Assembly: GCF_003259895.1 (NCBI RefSeq)
Contig: NZ_QLME01000001.1
Coordinates: 120,152-184,151 of the forward strand
Length of the DNA stretch: 64,000 nt
Direction: 5' to 3'
Source of the DNA: Halanaerobium saccharolyticum
GTDB lineage: Bacteria; Bacillota; Halanaerobiia; Halanaerobiales; Halanaerobiaceae
Shown: positions 16,249-25,726 of the stretch, piece after piece
Numbering within the stretch: position 1 is the stretch's first letter
Layout: each line of letters opens with the position of its first letter
The notes under the pieces: generated by a model
Told to the model about the DNA's origin: nothing
Seen by the model: only the letters and a program-made list of their open reading frames with translations
Databases searched by the model: none
Translations under genes and position numbers: made by a program

Positions 16249-16301
16249 AATTCACCACCTATTTATATTATATCAGCTTTAATTTATAGTTTAAATAAAA
16301 A

Positions 16302-17615
16302 CTAAAAACATAACTGAACACCTGCAACAAAAGTATCTCCCAGACCAATAGTATATTTAGGCTTATCTATATATTTTGTTGGAACAATAATTACTTCATT
16401 TGAATCCAGATTATTATCAATTTTTTCTCTGGCACTTACGCCTCTGGGACTAAGTTCAAGCTCAAACAGCTCAGAAATTTCTTCTATATTCCCATAATGT
16501 CCATACTTGGCTTTAGCAGTTGCCAGTAAATTTCCATAAATAAGTCCTGCTTCTATATTTATTTTGAGATCCTGTCCTACATACATTGAGTAGTCTTTAG
16601 TATGCACGATAACTCCCTTTTTTATACCAAATTTTTCTCTTAAATATTCTGCCCCTTTAACACAGCTGCTGATATCGTCAATTTCCACCGGGAAATCATA
16701 TACATTTAATGTATACTCCAGTTCTTCTTCATTTAGACTTAAGATATCAAGTTCTGGATAAATATTTTGCATACACAATTTTTTTATCTCCAATTTATGA
16801 TAGTGGGCATCTTCAAAAAATATTATTCCAGAATTATTTTTGGCTCTAAATTTTTTTAAATGGTTTTTTATATAATTTAATCTATCTAATAACAAATCTT
16901 TATCCTCAATTACATTAAAACTTGATAAGACATTACTACTTATTTTTTCAGCATTATCTTCAATATACTTAAAATAAGCAGTTGATAAGGGCAAATTTTT
17001 ATTAATTGTAGTTTGGGTGATTATCAGCCGATTTGAATCAGGAATTTTAATTTCTTGATCGCTTAATTTAATAATGTCATCTTTTTTAAATTGAATGATA
17101 AAATGAATTTCGTGTTCTGTCAGCGATTTAATCTGATCTGTGTTAGCTAACTCCCCATTCTCTAAAACAGTATATAAATTGGGATCTGCTAAAAGATCAC
17201 ACATTTCTCTAGATTTTTCTGTTAAATGAACAATTGAGGGACATTTTATAGTTGCCAGAGCCATAGCTGCCTGAACAGCAGTCCCTCCGATTCCATATTC
17301 CCAATCAAAATATTTTGTTAAAAGTTTTTCGTCTTCTATATCTACTTCCCCACCTATACCTTTAACACAAAAGTAAGCAACTGTTTGTATTAACTTTTCA
17401 ACAGAATCTATTTTGTCAGCAATTTTTAAGTCTTGTGTAGACAGTTCTGGTAATTCATCATTTATAAGCTGATTAAATTTTTCAACATTAAAATTACTTA
17501 TTAAATCAAGATTGCTGGTATATCCCATCGCAGGATATTGGTGAGATTTCCTTTTTTTCTCTACTGTTTTTTCTATTTTATCAAATGCTGAAATATACTT
17601 TTTATTAATCTCCAT
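16302..17615 (-). CDS. ADP-dependent phosphofructokinase/glucokinase-family sugar kinase
   Basis: 437 residues. The ribokinase-like fold with an ADP_PFK_GK pattern: glycine-rich substrate loop WEYGIGGTAVQAAMAL (~110-125), an acidic NEEE motif (SLNEEELEYTL, the NXXE magnesium-binding motif), and the catalytic GLGDTFVAG close to the C-terminus. Such kinases use ADP instead of ATP and are best known from archaea and a few bacteria. Length is normal. Substrate could be fructose, mannose-derived or xylulose; the adjacent lyxose/mannose isomerase and class II aldolase favour a ketose or ketose phosphate. First gene of its operon, divergent from a DeoR gene. Confidence 0.8.
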   Translation of the reverse strand: MEINKKYISAFDKIEKTVEKKRKSHQYPAMGYTSNLDLISNFNVEKFNQLINDELPELSTQDLKIADKIDSVEKLIQTVAYFCVKGIGGEVDIEDEKLLTKYFDWEYGIGGTAVQAAMALATIKCPSIVHLTEKSREMCDLLADPNLYTVLENGELANTDQIKSLTEHEIHFIIQFKKDDIIKLSDQEIKIPDSNRLIITQTTINKNLPLSTAYFKYIEDNAEKISSNVLSSFNVIEDKDLLLDRLNYIKNHLKKFRAKNNSGIIFFEDAHYHKLEIKKLCMQNIYPELDILSLNEEELEYTLNVYDFPVEIDDISSCVKGAEYLREKFGIKKGVIVHTKDYSMYVGQDLKINIEAGLIYGNLLATAKAKYGHYGNIEEISELFELELSPRGVSAREKIDNNLDSNEVIIVPTKYIDKPKYTIGLGDTFVAGVQLCF

Positions 17616-17702
17616 TTTTTCACCTCTTAAATTTATTTTACACAGGGTAATTTTTAATGATAAACTACTTATATAAACTAATTAAATGGGAGTGTGTGCT
17701 TT

Positions 17703-18491
17703 ATGTCTAAAATTGTTGATAGAAGAAATAAGATCTTAGAACTGCTAGCAGAAAATGGCAGTGTTAAATCTAATGAATTAGTAGATATCCTTGATACTTC
17801 ACGAGAAACAGTCAGAAGAGACCTGACAGCCCTGGAAGAAAAAAATCTCCTGACTAAAACTTATGGAGGAGCAGTAGCAGCTCAAAAAAACACCTGGGAA
17901 TTTGTACCCTTACAGGAAAGAGAAAAAAGAAATCTTGCTGAAAAAAAAGCTATTTGTAAGCATGCTGCAAAATCTGTTTCAGAGTTTGATACAATATTTT
18001 TAGATAATAGCACCACCGTAATGCATATCACAAACTATATACCGAAAAATTATAATATTACTTTTATTGTTCACTCAGTTAGATTATTAAATCAACTTAC
18101 AAATATTAATAATCCAAAATGGAATGTAATAAACCTGGGTGGAACTTTAAATTATGAAACTTTTTCTACCTACCGCTATTTAACAATTAATAACTTAAAA
18201 CATTTTAAACCAAATAAAGCTTTTATGTCCTGTCACGGTATTGATTCTGATCTTTATGCCACAGAAACAAGAGTGGATGATGTTGAAATCAAGGAATATA
18301 TAGTAAATAACTGTGAAGAAACATATTTACTAGTTGATAATTCTAAATTACCCAGACAGGGTGTAGTTAAAGTTTCTGACATTGCTGATTATGATATCAT
18401 AATCACTGATAATAAGTCTGATGGAATGTTTATTAGCCGCTTAAATTCTCACGGATGTAAAGTAAATATAGTACCCATAGAAAATGAGTAG
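17703..18491 (+). CDS. DeoR/GlpR-family transcriptional regulator
   Basis: 262 residues from the ATG at 17703, which has GGGAG 10 bases upstream; a GTG three codons earlier lies on top of that site and is less likely. N-terminal HTH (NKILELLAENGSVKSNELVD, SRETVRRDLTALEEKNLL), then a DeoR sensor domain with the usual LDNSTTVMHITNYI and LLVDNSKLP. DeoR proteins bind sugar phosphates. It reads away from the ADP-kinase operon and toward the class II aldolase operon, ending at a shared convergent terminator, so it probably controls one or both. Confidence 0.88.
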   Translation: MSKIVDRRNKILELLAENGSVKSNELVDILDTSRETVRRDLTALEEKNLLTKTYGGAVAAQKNTWEFVPLQEREKRNLAEKKAICKHAAKSVSEFDTIFLDNSTTVMHITNYIPKNYNITFIVHSVRLLNQLTNINNPKWNVINLGGTLNYETFSTYRYLTINNLKHFKPNKAFMSCHGIDSDLYATETRVDDVEIKEYIVNNCEETYLLVDNSKLPRQGVVKVSDIADYDIIITDNKSDGMFISRLNSHGCKVNIVPIENE

Positions 18492-18527
18492 ATATAGACA
18501 TCCTTTTTATCAAAGGATGTCTATATC
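18491..18527. terminator. Bidirectional terminator, 16-bp perfect stem
   Basis: Arms 18491-18506 and 18512-18527 are fully complementary with a 5-base loop, between the convergent DeoR gene and the aldolase operon. Confidence 0.85.
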
Positions 18528-18546
18528 TATTATAATTAATTTAAAT

Positions 18547-19407
18547 TTAATATAGTCTTGCTTTATCATCTGTATTAAATAATTCAATTTTATGAAAAGC
18601 AATTTCTTTCATTGCTTTAATACATGGGGGTTGAATTGTATTTGGTTCTCTTAGAGAGCCATCTTTTAGAACTTCTCGCATTTTTTTATAATAAGCCGCC
18701 TTAATATCACTTGAAATATTTATTTTGTTAATTCCCAATTCTACAGACCGGCAAATTTCTTGATCAGGATTACTGGAACCTCCATGTAATACAAGTGGTA
18801 TGTCTACTTTAGATTTTATTTCTTTTAATAATTCAAGCTGTAATTCTGGCTCCATCCCTTCAGGATAAATACCATGAGATGTACCAATAGCAACTGCCAG
18901 TGTGTCAATTCCAGTTTCTTTAACAAAACGTTTTGCAACATCTGGATCTGTATAAATAATCTCATTCTCGCCAGCCTCAGCTTCTGCATCAGTTGAACCA
19001 ATTGTTCCCAATTCTCCCTCTACAGATATATCAACTGAATGGGCTACTTTAACAATTTCCTGACAGATAGCGATATTTTCTTCTAATGGTAAACTGGAAC
19101 CATCAATCATAACTGAAGTAAAACCACTTTTTATAGCAAGCATAATTTGAGCAAGAGAGGAACCATGGTCCAGATGTATACAGACAGGCACCTTGGTTTT
19201 GTTAGCTTTTTCGGTTATTGCTTTTACTATTTCTGGCTTAGTATGGCTCAACTCATCCGGATGGATAGCAATAATTACTGGAGCCTGTTTTTCTTCAACT
19301 GCCTCAAAAATACCATTAAGCATTGCATAGTCACTGATATTGAATGCTGGTACTGCAAAATTATGTTCATTTGCCACCTTAAGTAAATCTTTCATATTCA
19401 TTAACAT
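18547..19407 (-). CDS. Class II ketose-bisphosphate aldolase
   Basis: 286 residues, a normal length for the FbaA/KbaY/GatY class. The zinc and substrate motifs are CIHLDHGSSLAQIMLAIKSG (D and H), VEGELGTIGSTDAEAEAGE (E), IGTSHGIY (H) and VLHGGSS (H), and NISSDIKAAY near the end. It would cleave fructose-, tagatose- or a related ketose-bisphosphate to DHAP and an aldehyde. It is the last gene of the first ABC transporter operon, 67 bp after the permease gene, and the kinase lies in the neighbouring operon. GGAGGT site 8 bases before the ATG. Confidence 0.88.
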   Translation of the reverse strand: MLMNMKDLLKVANEHNFAVPAFNISDYAMLNGIFEAVEEKQAPVIIAIHPDELSHTKPEIVKAITEKANKTKVPVCIHLDHGSSLAQIMLAIKSGFTSVMIDGSSLPLEENIAICQEIVKVAHSVDISVEGELGTIGSTDAEAEAGENEIIYTDPDVAKRFVKETGIDTLAVAIGTSHGIYPEGMEPELQLELLKEIKSKVDIPLVLHGGSSNPDQEICRSVELGINKINISSDIKAAYYKKMREVLKDGSLREPNTIQPPCIKAMKEIAFHKIELFNTDDKARLY

Positions 19408-19474
19408 TAATATTACCTCCTAAATTAATAACTTCATTTTTATTTATTTGATTCAATAATCTCTATTTAAATTA

Positions 19475-20311
19475 CTAGTGTTTGACAGAACCTGCTGTCA
19501 TACCAGCAATAAAATACTTCTGGAAGAAAAGAAATAAAATAAGTACAGGAAAAGATCCCATGACACTCATTGCAAGCATCTGGTTCCATTCATAAGCATG
19601 CTGCCCCATCAATAAACTGATACCAACTGGAACTGTCCGCATATCATTAGTCTTTGTTAGAGTCAGAGCAAATAAATATTCGTTCCAGGCCCTCATAAAA
19701 GTATACATACCTACTGAAACCAATCCTGGAACAGAAGTTGGCACCAGCACATACCAGAGCGCTTTTATACGTGATCCGCCGTCAATCATTACTGCCTCAT
19801 CGAGTTCCTGCGGCAGTGTATTCATATAAGCTGTCATCATCAGTATTGCATATGGAAGTGTAAATAATAAATAGGTTAAAATTAAAGCTCCATATGTATT
19901 ATATAGACGCAAAGTTACTACTAATCCTAAATATGGTATTAGCAGAGTAATTGGTGGTACAGCCTGTACACTGATAATCATTGTATTCAGGATACCTTTG
20001 CCAGGAAATTCAAATCTACTAAAAGCATAAGCAGCTAAAATGCTGATAACCAGAGTTAAAGCAACAACAAAAAAACTAATTAAATAACTATTGAAAAAAA
20101 ATCTTAGTTTTTCTGGACTCTGTAAAATTGCAAGATAAGGTCTAATACTAAAAGCTTTAGATATCCAGGTAGGTGGCCAGGCAAATATTTCTGGATTTGG
20201 CTTAAATGAATTTAAAAACATCCATAATATTGGAAAAGCAGGAAATAATGCACCTAATAAAAGAGCAATAATAATTAACATTTTTATATACCATTTTTTC
20301 TTTCCGTACAT
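19475..20311 (-). CDS. Carbohydrate ABC transporter permease (MalG-like)
   Basis: 278 residues with about six membrane segments (first LIIIALLLGALFPAFPILWM). The cytoplasmic EAA loop ELDEAVMIDGGSRIKALWYV is present. Overlaps or abuts the MalF-like gene (two bases between them). Together with it and the binding protein it forms a type I (CUT1) sugar importer; no ATPase subunit gene is in the operon, so a shared MsmK-type ATPase elsewhere is likely. Confidence 0.9.
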   Translation of the reverse strand: MYGKKKWYIKMLIIIALLLGALFPAFPILWMFLNSFKPNPEIFAWPPTWISKAFSIRPYLAILQSPEKLRFFFNSYLISFFVVALTLVISILAAYAFSRFEFPGKGILNTMIISVQAVPPITLLIPYLGLVVTLRLYNTYGALILTYLLFTLPYAILMMTAYMNTLPQELDEAVMIDGGSRIKALWYVLVPTSVPGLVSVGMYTFMRAWNEYLFALTLTKTNDMRTVPVGISLLMGQHAYEWNQMLAMSVMGSFPVLILFLFFQKYFIAGMTAGSVKH

Positions 20312-20313
20312 GA

Positions 20314-21219
20314 TTATGTCCTCGCTTTCTGTTGTCTAGCATAAAATATTGCCAGGATGGTACAGATAAATAATACTATACCTGCACTTGCTGAAGCCTG
20401 AGAATATTGATACCTGCTAAATGCCTGTTTATAAATATACGTACTAAATGTTTCTGTAGCATTAATTGGCCCACCACCTGTTGTCAGCCAGATTAATGCA
20501 AACTGCTGAATAGTCCAGACAAAATCAAGTGTTAATAAACTTATTAAAATGGGTTTTAATTGAGGCAAAGTAATATAGAAAAATTGCTTTACTGGTGTAG
20601 CACCATCAATTGCTGCTGCCTCATATAAATCCCCAGAAATACCCTGCAAGCCAGCTAAAATACTAATCATATAAAATGGATATCCTGCCCAAATATTAAT
20701 AAGTGTAACAGCCATTAAAGCAAAACTTCTGGAACTTAACCAGGCAATATTTGTAGAAGCTAAATTTCCAACCTGCAATAAATAATTAATAATTCCATGA
20801 GGGTTGAGCATCATCTTCCACAAGATTGCTATAACTGAAGCTGTAAACATCCACGGCAAAGCATAAATAACTCTAAAAATTCCCTTTGTTTTTTCACCAA
20901 GATAGTCTGTGTTAAGCAGCATAGCAAAAAACAGACCAATAACTAGATGGGCTATAACACTAACTGAAACAAAAAATAATGTATTCTTTGCTGCAACAAT
21001 AAAATCAGGATCTGTTAAAACATTTATATAGTTTTGAAATCCAACAAATACAGGATTTTTATTGATAATAACATTATCGAAAAAAGAATATCGGAGAATC
21101 ATAAAAATTGGTATTATAAGCAGTACAGCCATTAAAATCAAAGTAGGAGAAAGATAAAGATAGGGAGTTTTTTCTATTTTATGACCATTTTTATTAAAAG
21201 AATTAAATATTTTCTTCAA
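20314..21219 (-). CDS. Sugar ABC transporter permease (MalF-like)
   Basis: About 301 residues from the TTG at 21219. An AAAGGAG site lies 8 bases before this TTG; the ATG at 21237 that contains the site has no ribosome site of its own, so the TTG is preferred. Six membrane segments (TLILMAVLLIIPIFMILRYS first), EAA loop DLYEAAAIDGATPVKQFFYI. Partner of the MalG-like gene downstream. Confidence 0.88.
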   Translation of the reverse strand: MKKIFNSFNKNGHKIEKTPYLYLSPTLILMAVLLIIPIFMILRYSFFDNVIINKNPVFVGFQNYINVLTDPDFIVAAKNTLFFVSVSVIAHLVIGLFFAMLLNTDYLGEKTKGIFRVIYALPWMFTASVIAILWKMMLNPHGIINYLLQVGNLASTNIAWLSSRSFALMAVTLINIWAGYPFYMISILAGLQGISGDLYEAAAIDGATPVKQFFYITLPQLKPILISLLTLDFVWTIQQFALIWLTTGGGPINATETFSTYIYKQAFSRYQYSQASASAGIVLFICTILAIFYARQQKART

Positions 21220-21248
21220 TCCTAACTCTCCTTTCATAGCTTACTAAA

Positions 21249-21292
21249 TTATTGAGCTATATGAGTTTGAATTCTCATATAGCCCAATTATT
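21249..21292 (-). promoter_or_regulatory. Stable hairpin between binding-protein and permease genes
   Basis: An imperfect stem of ~18 pairs with GAGCTATATGAG and CTCATATAGC arms, without a T run. In CUT1 operons such hairpins stabilise or partly attenuate the mRNA so that the binding protein is made in excess; role inferred. Confidence 0.6.
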
Positions 21293-21320
21293 AACTTTTA
21301 ATTATCCCATCACATTCTAA

Positions 21321-22574
21321 TTATTCAAATGCTTTTTCCCATTCATCCTCAATAACAGCTAACATTTCATCTGCAGAATCATAATCTCCTTCAAGATATA
21401 ACTGAAGGTTTTCAGCAAAATCTCTCATCAACTGTTCAGATGTTGGAAGCCCGGTAAATTCATTAATAGCATAACTATCTTTGTAAATTTCAAAGGCATC
21501 TAAAAATAACGGATCAGCTCCTTTATATTCAGGTTCTGCATTAACGTTTCCTGGAAAAGCATTAGCAGCTACTGCAATTCTAGAATTAACCTCTGGACTC
21601 ATTAAATATTCAATAAAGTCCATTGATTCAGCTTTATGTTCTGTATTAGAAGCAACACCGATACCCCAGTTTGCAACACCTATACCACTCTCTCCATTAT
21701 AGCCATCCATTGTTGGTACTTTCATCATTGCCATATTCAGATCTGTTTCTCCTCTTCTTAATGTTGTTAAGTGTGCTAAAGAGTCAATCATAAAAGCTAC
21801 TCGACCATTAGCAAATTCTTCAACCATATCGGATTCTGTCATAGCATAAACACCTGGAGAAACGAGGTTTTTATCAAATAATTCTTTCTGGAATTCTACA
21901 GTTTCAATTAATTTATCATTACCAACAAGATTTGGTCTTCCATTTTCTAACATACTTCCACCAGAAGCCCATAACCATCCCATAAAGTTATTTTGAATTC
22001 CACTTGGAGTAGAAGTTGATAAAGGGATGATCCAGCCATAGGCACCAGTTTTTTCTGTTACTGCTTCTGCAGCCGCAATAAATTCGGATCTAGTTTCAGG
22101 CAATTCTGTAATTCCTGCTTCTTCTAAAAGGTCCAGATTAACAAACATTGGATAGGCAAAGTTTGCGACTGGAATCATATAAGTGTCTCCATTAACTCTA
22201 ATTTGGTCTGAAAGTTGACTGTCATCATACCCATCTGCTTCCATAAGTTCGCTTAAGTCTGCAATTGAGCCCTGTACCGCAAAGTCATAAACCCAGGAAC
22301 CATCAAGACCAACTACATCTGCCATTGTTCCTGTTGCCGCACCTGCAGATATCTGATCTCTAGTATCTGCATAAGGATTACTTAATAGCTCAATTTCAAT
22401 ACCTGTCTCTTCAGTATATCCATCAGCTATATCTCTAAGTTCTCCTTCAGGTAATTCTACTCCCCACCACTGCTGAAATTCTAAAGATACATTTTGAGCA
22501 AAGCCTGTTCCCGACATACTAAACAAAACAGCCAGAACAACTAAAACAACCATCCCTTTTCTAATACTTAACAT
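21321..22574 (-). CDS. Sugar ABC transporter substrate-binding protein
   Basis: About 417 residues from the ATG at 22574, chosen because a GGAGGTTG site lies just before it and a signal peptide follows directly (MLSIRKGMVVLVVLAVLFSM, cleavage likely after GTGFA). Mature part is family 1 solute-binding (GVELPEGELRDIADGYTEET, MADVVGLDGSWVYDFAVQGS, WGIGVASNTEHK). There is no lipobox cysteine visible, which is unusual for a Gram-positive binding protein but seen in Gram-negative-walled Halanaerobiales. First gene of the first ABC operon. Confidence 0.9.
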   Translation of the reverse strand: MLSIRKGMVVLVVLAVLFSMSGTGFAQNVSLEFQQWWGVELPEGELRDIADGYTEETGIEIELLSNPYADTRDQISAGAATGTMADVVGLDGSWVYDFAVQGSIADLSELMEADGYDDSQLSDQIRVNGDTYMIPVANFAYPMFVNLDLLEEAGITELPETRSEFIAAAEAVTEKTGAYGWIIPLSTSTPSGIQNNFMGWLWASGGSMLENGRPNLVGNDKLIETVEFQKELFDKNLVSPGVYAMTESDMVEEFANGRVAFMIDSLAHLTTLRRGETDLNMAMMKVPTMDGYNGESGIGVANWGIGVASNTEHKAESMDFIEYLMSPEVNSRIAVAANAFPGNVNAEPEYKGADPLFLDAFEIYKDSYAINEFTGLPTSEQLMRDFAENLQLYLEGDYDSADEMLAVIEDEWEKAFE

Positions 22575-22720
22575 AACTTCAACCTCCAAATGATTATAAT
22601 TGTATTTAGCAGACAAAATCATACTTAAGTTAATATTTCCCCTTTTTTTAATAATCAGAATATTGCCTGCCATACATGTATTATATAATATTATTTTTTA
22701 TTGTCAAGTATTTTTTGTAT

Positions 22721-22763
22721 TATTATGAAAAAAACATATTATTATAAGTTTTTTTATGTAATA
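22721..22763. promoter_or_regulatory. Candidate IclR/regulator binding region before the first ABC operon
   Basis: TATTATGAAAAAAAC (22721-22735) and AGTTTTTTTATGTAATAAT (22747-22765) form an imperfect dyad that resembles the one before the second ABC operon (30100-30122). Otherwise the gap 22575-22948 holds only a terminator; I see no gene in it. Confidence 0.4.
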
Positions 22764-22871
22764 ATGTGTATTTATGTTGATATATAAAATTATCTTTTTT
22801 ATTTAATCAGTAATCTTTCTAAATAAGGGCTGATAAATTATGTAAAAAATTACATTTTTAAACTATAATAT

Positions 22872-22910
22872 AAAAAACTCCCACCAGAATTATAGAACCC
22901 CGGTGAGAGT
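22872..22910 (-). terminator. Intrinsic terminator (shared family) after IclR gene
   Basis: Minus strand: CTCTCACCGGGG stem with CCCGGTGGGAG-type partner and a T run. Family member; ends the second ABC/sugar-acid operon. Confidence 0.85.
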
Positions 22911-22948
22911 AGTATTAGTTACTTAAACAAATTTTAAGTTTAACTCAG

Positions 22949-23719
22949 TTAAATAAAAAGACTTCTAGAAATTTTTTGAGAAAATTCAATAGCTAATTCT
23001 GCATACTCCTTAACTTTCTCTAAAGTTATTCTCTGCACAGGTCCAGAAATACTAATAGCTGCTATAACATTTTTCTTATGATCGAAAATTGGGGTAGCCA
23101 CACAGCGAATATTATCTTCATGTTCCATATTATCTACTGCATAACCCTGTTTTTGTATTTTCTTTAAATGATCTCTCAGCTCAGACTTTTCGGTTATAGT
23201 ATTTGGAGTAAATCTTTTAAGCTCATTATTTTTTATAAAGTCTTCAATATATTTATCACTAGAAAAGGCTAATAATGCTTTACCTACCCCTGTACAGTAA
23301 AGTGGGTTTCCTTTTCCTATACTCGAATGCATCCGGATAGTATGAGAACTTTCAACTTTATCTATATAAACAATTTCATAATCTTCTATTATCCCTAAAT
23401 GAACTGTTTCTTTAGTTATATTCCCCAATTCCATCAGGTACGGTTTGGCCTCATTTCTTAAGTCAATATCATTGAGAGCTTTATTGCCCAGTTCAATAAT
23501 CTTCTTTCCTGTTTTATAATTTTTATACTTATCTTTTTTTACATAATTTTTATACTGAAGAGTATTTAACAAACGATATACTGTACTTTTATGTAAGTTA
23601 AGAGCTTCAGAAATTTGAGTTACATTTAAACCTTCTTTGCTTTGAGAAACTAAGTTTAATATATCTATAGCTCTTAATAAAGATTGTACCAGATTATCTG
23701 TTTGTTTTTTCTTTACCAT
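22949..23719 (-). CDS. IclR-family transcriptional regulator (KdgR-like)
   Basis: 256 residues. N-terminal winged helix (~8-70: LLRAIDILNLVSQSKEGLNV, LHKSTVYRLLNTLQYKNYVK) and an effector domain (~80-250: ETVHLGIIEDYEIVYIDKVE, SSIGKGNPLYCTGVGKALLA, CVATPIFDHKKNVIAAISIS). IclR proteins of the KdgR type respond to 2-keto-3-deoxy acids. It is the last gene of the operon that makes and uses such compounds, 38 bp after the kinase, and probably regulates through the dyad at 30100-30122 upstream of the operon. Confidence 0.9.
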   Translation of the reverse strand: MVKKKQTDNLVQSLLRAIDILNLVSQSKEGLNVTQISEALNLHKSTVYRLLNTLQYKNYVKKDKYKNYKTGKKIIELGNKALNDIDLRNEAKPYLMELGNITKETVHLGIIEDYEIVYIDKVESSHTIRMHSSIGKGNPLYCTGVGKALLAFSSDKYIEDFIKNNELKRFTPNTITEKSELRDHLKKIQKQGYAVDNMEHEDNIRCVATPIFDHKKNVIAAISISGPVQRITLEKVKEYAELAIEFSQKISRSLFI

Positions 23720-23757
23720 AATTATTACAACTCCCCAAACATTATTTTACTAACCAT

Positions 23758-24711
23758 TTATCTTTGAAATTCTTCTCGCCTACCTTGACTAATTTCTATT
23801 TGTTCCCAGGTAGGCAGTCCCTCAATATCACCTTTTACAGTAACACAAAAGGCACCAACAAGATTAGCTAATTTAACAGCTTCCTTAATTGTCATGTTTT
23901 TTATTAATCCACTTATTAATCCAGCAGCAAAAGCATCACCAGCACCAACTGGATCAATAACATTTTCAACTTTATATGCAGGAATATGCACTATTTCATC
24001 TCCCTGATAATATAATGCACCTTCCTTTCCTAACTTTAAAACAACAAGCCCTTTCATGATTTTGTAAAATTCCTTTATAATTTCCTCTGGAGGAGAAATA
24101 TTAAGTAAACTTTTTCCCTCTTCAATACCTGGTAAAATTATATCGGATTTTTCAATGATTTCTAATGTCTCTTTTTTCATCTTTGCTTTATCTGACCAGA
24201 GCTTATATCTAAGATTGGGGTCAAAAGAAACTTTTATTGTATTCTCTTTTGCAATTGATATCATTTTTAAAAGAGCTTTTCTACTGTTTTCACTTAAAGC
24301 TAGTGTAATCCCACTTAAATGAATAAATTTAGCCTGTTTAACATACTCCTCATTGATATCTTCTGGAGAAAGTTTACTGGCAGCCGAATTTTTACGATAG
24401 TAGTAAACATTGGCAGTTTGTGAATTAATAATATCCTTAATCATTAACCCAGTATTACTTTTTTTATCTCTTTTTACCTGGCTTACATCTACTCCCTCAC
24501 CTCTAATAAAAAATTCTAAATAATCCCCCATGGGATCTTTTCCCAGTTTACTTATCCAGCCTGATTTTAAGCCTAATCTTTGAACTCCAATAGCAAAATT
24601 AGATTCTGCACCGGCGATATGTTTAGTAAACTGACTTGCATACTTAAATGAATGCATACTGTCAGAAGTTATTGCAACCATAGTTTCTCCCATTGTAATT
24701 ACATCAAGCAT
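23758..24711 (-). CDS. kdgK: PfkB-family 2-keto-3-deoxygluconate/galactonate kinase
   Basis: About 317 residues from the ATG at 24711 (AGGAG 8 bases before); upstream in-frame codons would overlap the aldolase gene and lack a ribosome site. Motifs: ITMGETMVAIT at the start, GAESNFAIGVQRLGLKSGW substrate loop, VSFDPNLRYKLWS, and the catalytic DPVGAGDAFAAGLISGL. It would phosphorylate the keto-deoxy acid made by the dehydratase (25727-26878) for the DapA-type aldolase (24764-25666). Confidence 0.88.
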   Translation of the reverse strand: MLDVITMGETMVAITSDSMHSFKYASQFTKHIAGAESNFAIGVQRLGLKSGWISKLGKDPMGDYLEFFIRGEGVDVSQVKRDKKSNTGLMIKDIINSQTANVYYYRKNSAASKLSPEDINEEYVKQAKFIHLSGITLALSENSRKALLKMISIAKENTIKVSFDPNLRYKLWSDKAKMKKETLEIIEKSDIILPGIEEGKSLLNISPPEEIIKEFYKIMKGLVVLKLGKEGALYYQGDEIVHIPAYKVENVIDPVGAGDAFAAGLISGLIKNMTIKEAVKLANLVGAFCVTVKGDIEGLPTWEQIEISQGRREEFQR

Positions 24712-24763
24712 ATGAGCAACTCCTAACTTAACCGATCTAAATAAATAATATGTTTGTTTAAAA

Positions 24764-25666
24764 TTAAATAAAATCAGATATCTCCGCTCTTGCAATTGTT
24801 TTTTCAATCTCATTCTTTTCACTTCTGGTACAATCACTCATTGGAAATTTACATGAAGCTAAAATATCATTATTATTAATTGCTACAGCTTCTTTAATAG
24901 CTTTAATAAACGGATTAGTAACATCGTAAATTTCCATCAAAATACTTATTTTTTTATTATATATTTCTAGTTTATCCCATTCTTGATTTTTATAGGCAGC
25001 TAAAGTGCTGACAAATAATTTTGGTACTATATTTGATAAACCACCAATAATACCATTACCTCCAACTAATAAGTTTGGTATTAAATGTTCATCAAAGCCA
25101 GAAAATATATCAAATTCTGGCTCCAATGCTTTAATTTTATTAATTAATTTTCTGGTATGATCTAGTGTTGTAACAGAATCTTTTAAACCAACAAATTTTT
25201 TATTGCTTTTTATTAATTTAGCAATAGTATCAATTTCCAAATTAACCCCAGTTCTTGCTGGAAAATTATAAATATAGATAGGTAAATCAATATTTTCAGC
25301 AACCGAAGTATAATAATTATATATGCTTTTTTGATCTAAATCAAAAAAATAAGGCATCAATAAAACAATAGCATCAGCTTTTTGGGAAGCAGAAAATTGA
25401 CTGAGATCTATTACTTCTTCTATTATATTTCCACCAGTTCCAACTAAAATAGGCACTCTATTGTCAACTAGATCAATTATATAAGATAAATACTTCTTTT
25501 TTTCCTTTAAACTGATGCTAAAAAATTCACCAATACTGCCAAAGATTAAAATACCGTCTACTTTTGAATCAATTAGATAGTTAACAAGATATTTATTGGC
25601 TTCATAATCAATTTTATTATTTTCATTAAAAAGAGTTACCATGGGTGTTATTACTCCGTTTAACAT
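24764..25666 (-). CDS. DapA-family keto-deoxy acid aldolase
   Basis: 300 residues of the dihydrodipicolinate synthase/N-acetylneuraminate lyase superfamily. Motifs: GVITPMVTLFNENNKIDYEA at the start, FGSIGEFFSIS, IYNFPARTGVNLE with the tyrosine, and the Schiff-base lysine in FVGLKDSVTTLDHTR. In context it most likely cleaves 2-keto-3-deoxy-(phospho)galactonate or gluconate to pyruvate and (phospho)glyceraldehyde. GGGAGAG site at the start; 52 bp upstream of the kinase start. Confidence 0.85.
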   Translation of the reverse strand: MLNGVITPMVTLFNENNKIDYEANKYLVNYLIDSKVDGILIFGSIGEFFSISLKEKKKYLSYIIDLVDNRVPILVGTGGNIIEEVIDLSQFSASQKADAIVLLMPYFFDLDQKSIYNYYTSVAENIDLPIYIYNFPARTGVNLEIDTIAKLIKSNKKFVGLKDSVTTLDHTRKLINKIKALEPEFDIFSGFDEHLIPNLLVGGNGIIGGLSNIVPKLFVSTLAAYKNQEWDKLEIYNKKISILMEIYDVTNPFIKAIKEAVAINNNDILASCKFPMSDCTRSEKNEIEKTIARAEISDFI

Positions 25667-25726
25667 AAGCTCTCCCTTCTTTTATTCCTGGATTTAATTT
25701 CATCAATATTATTAGATATATATATT

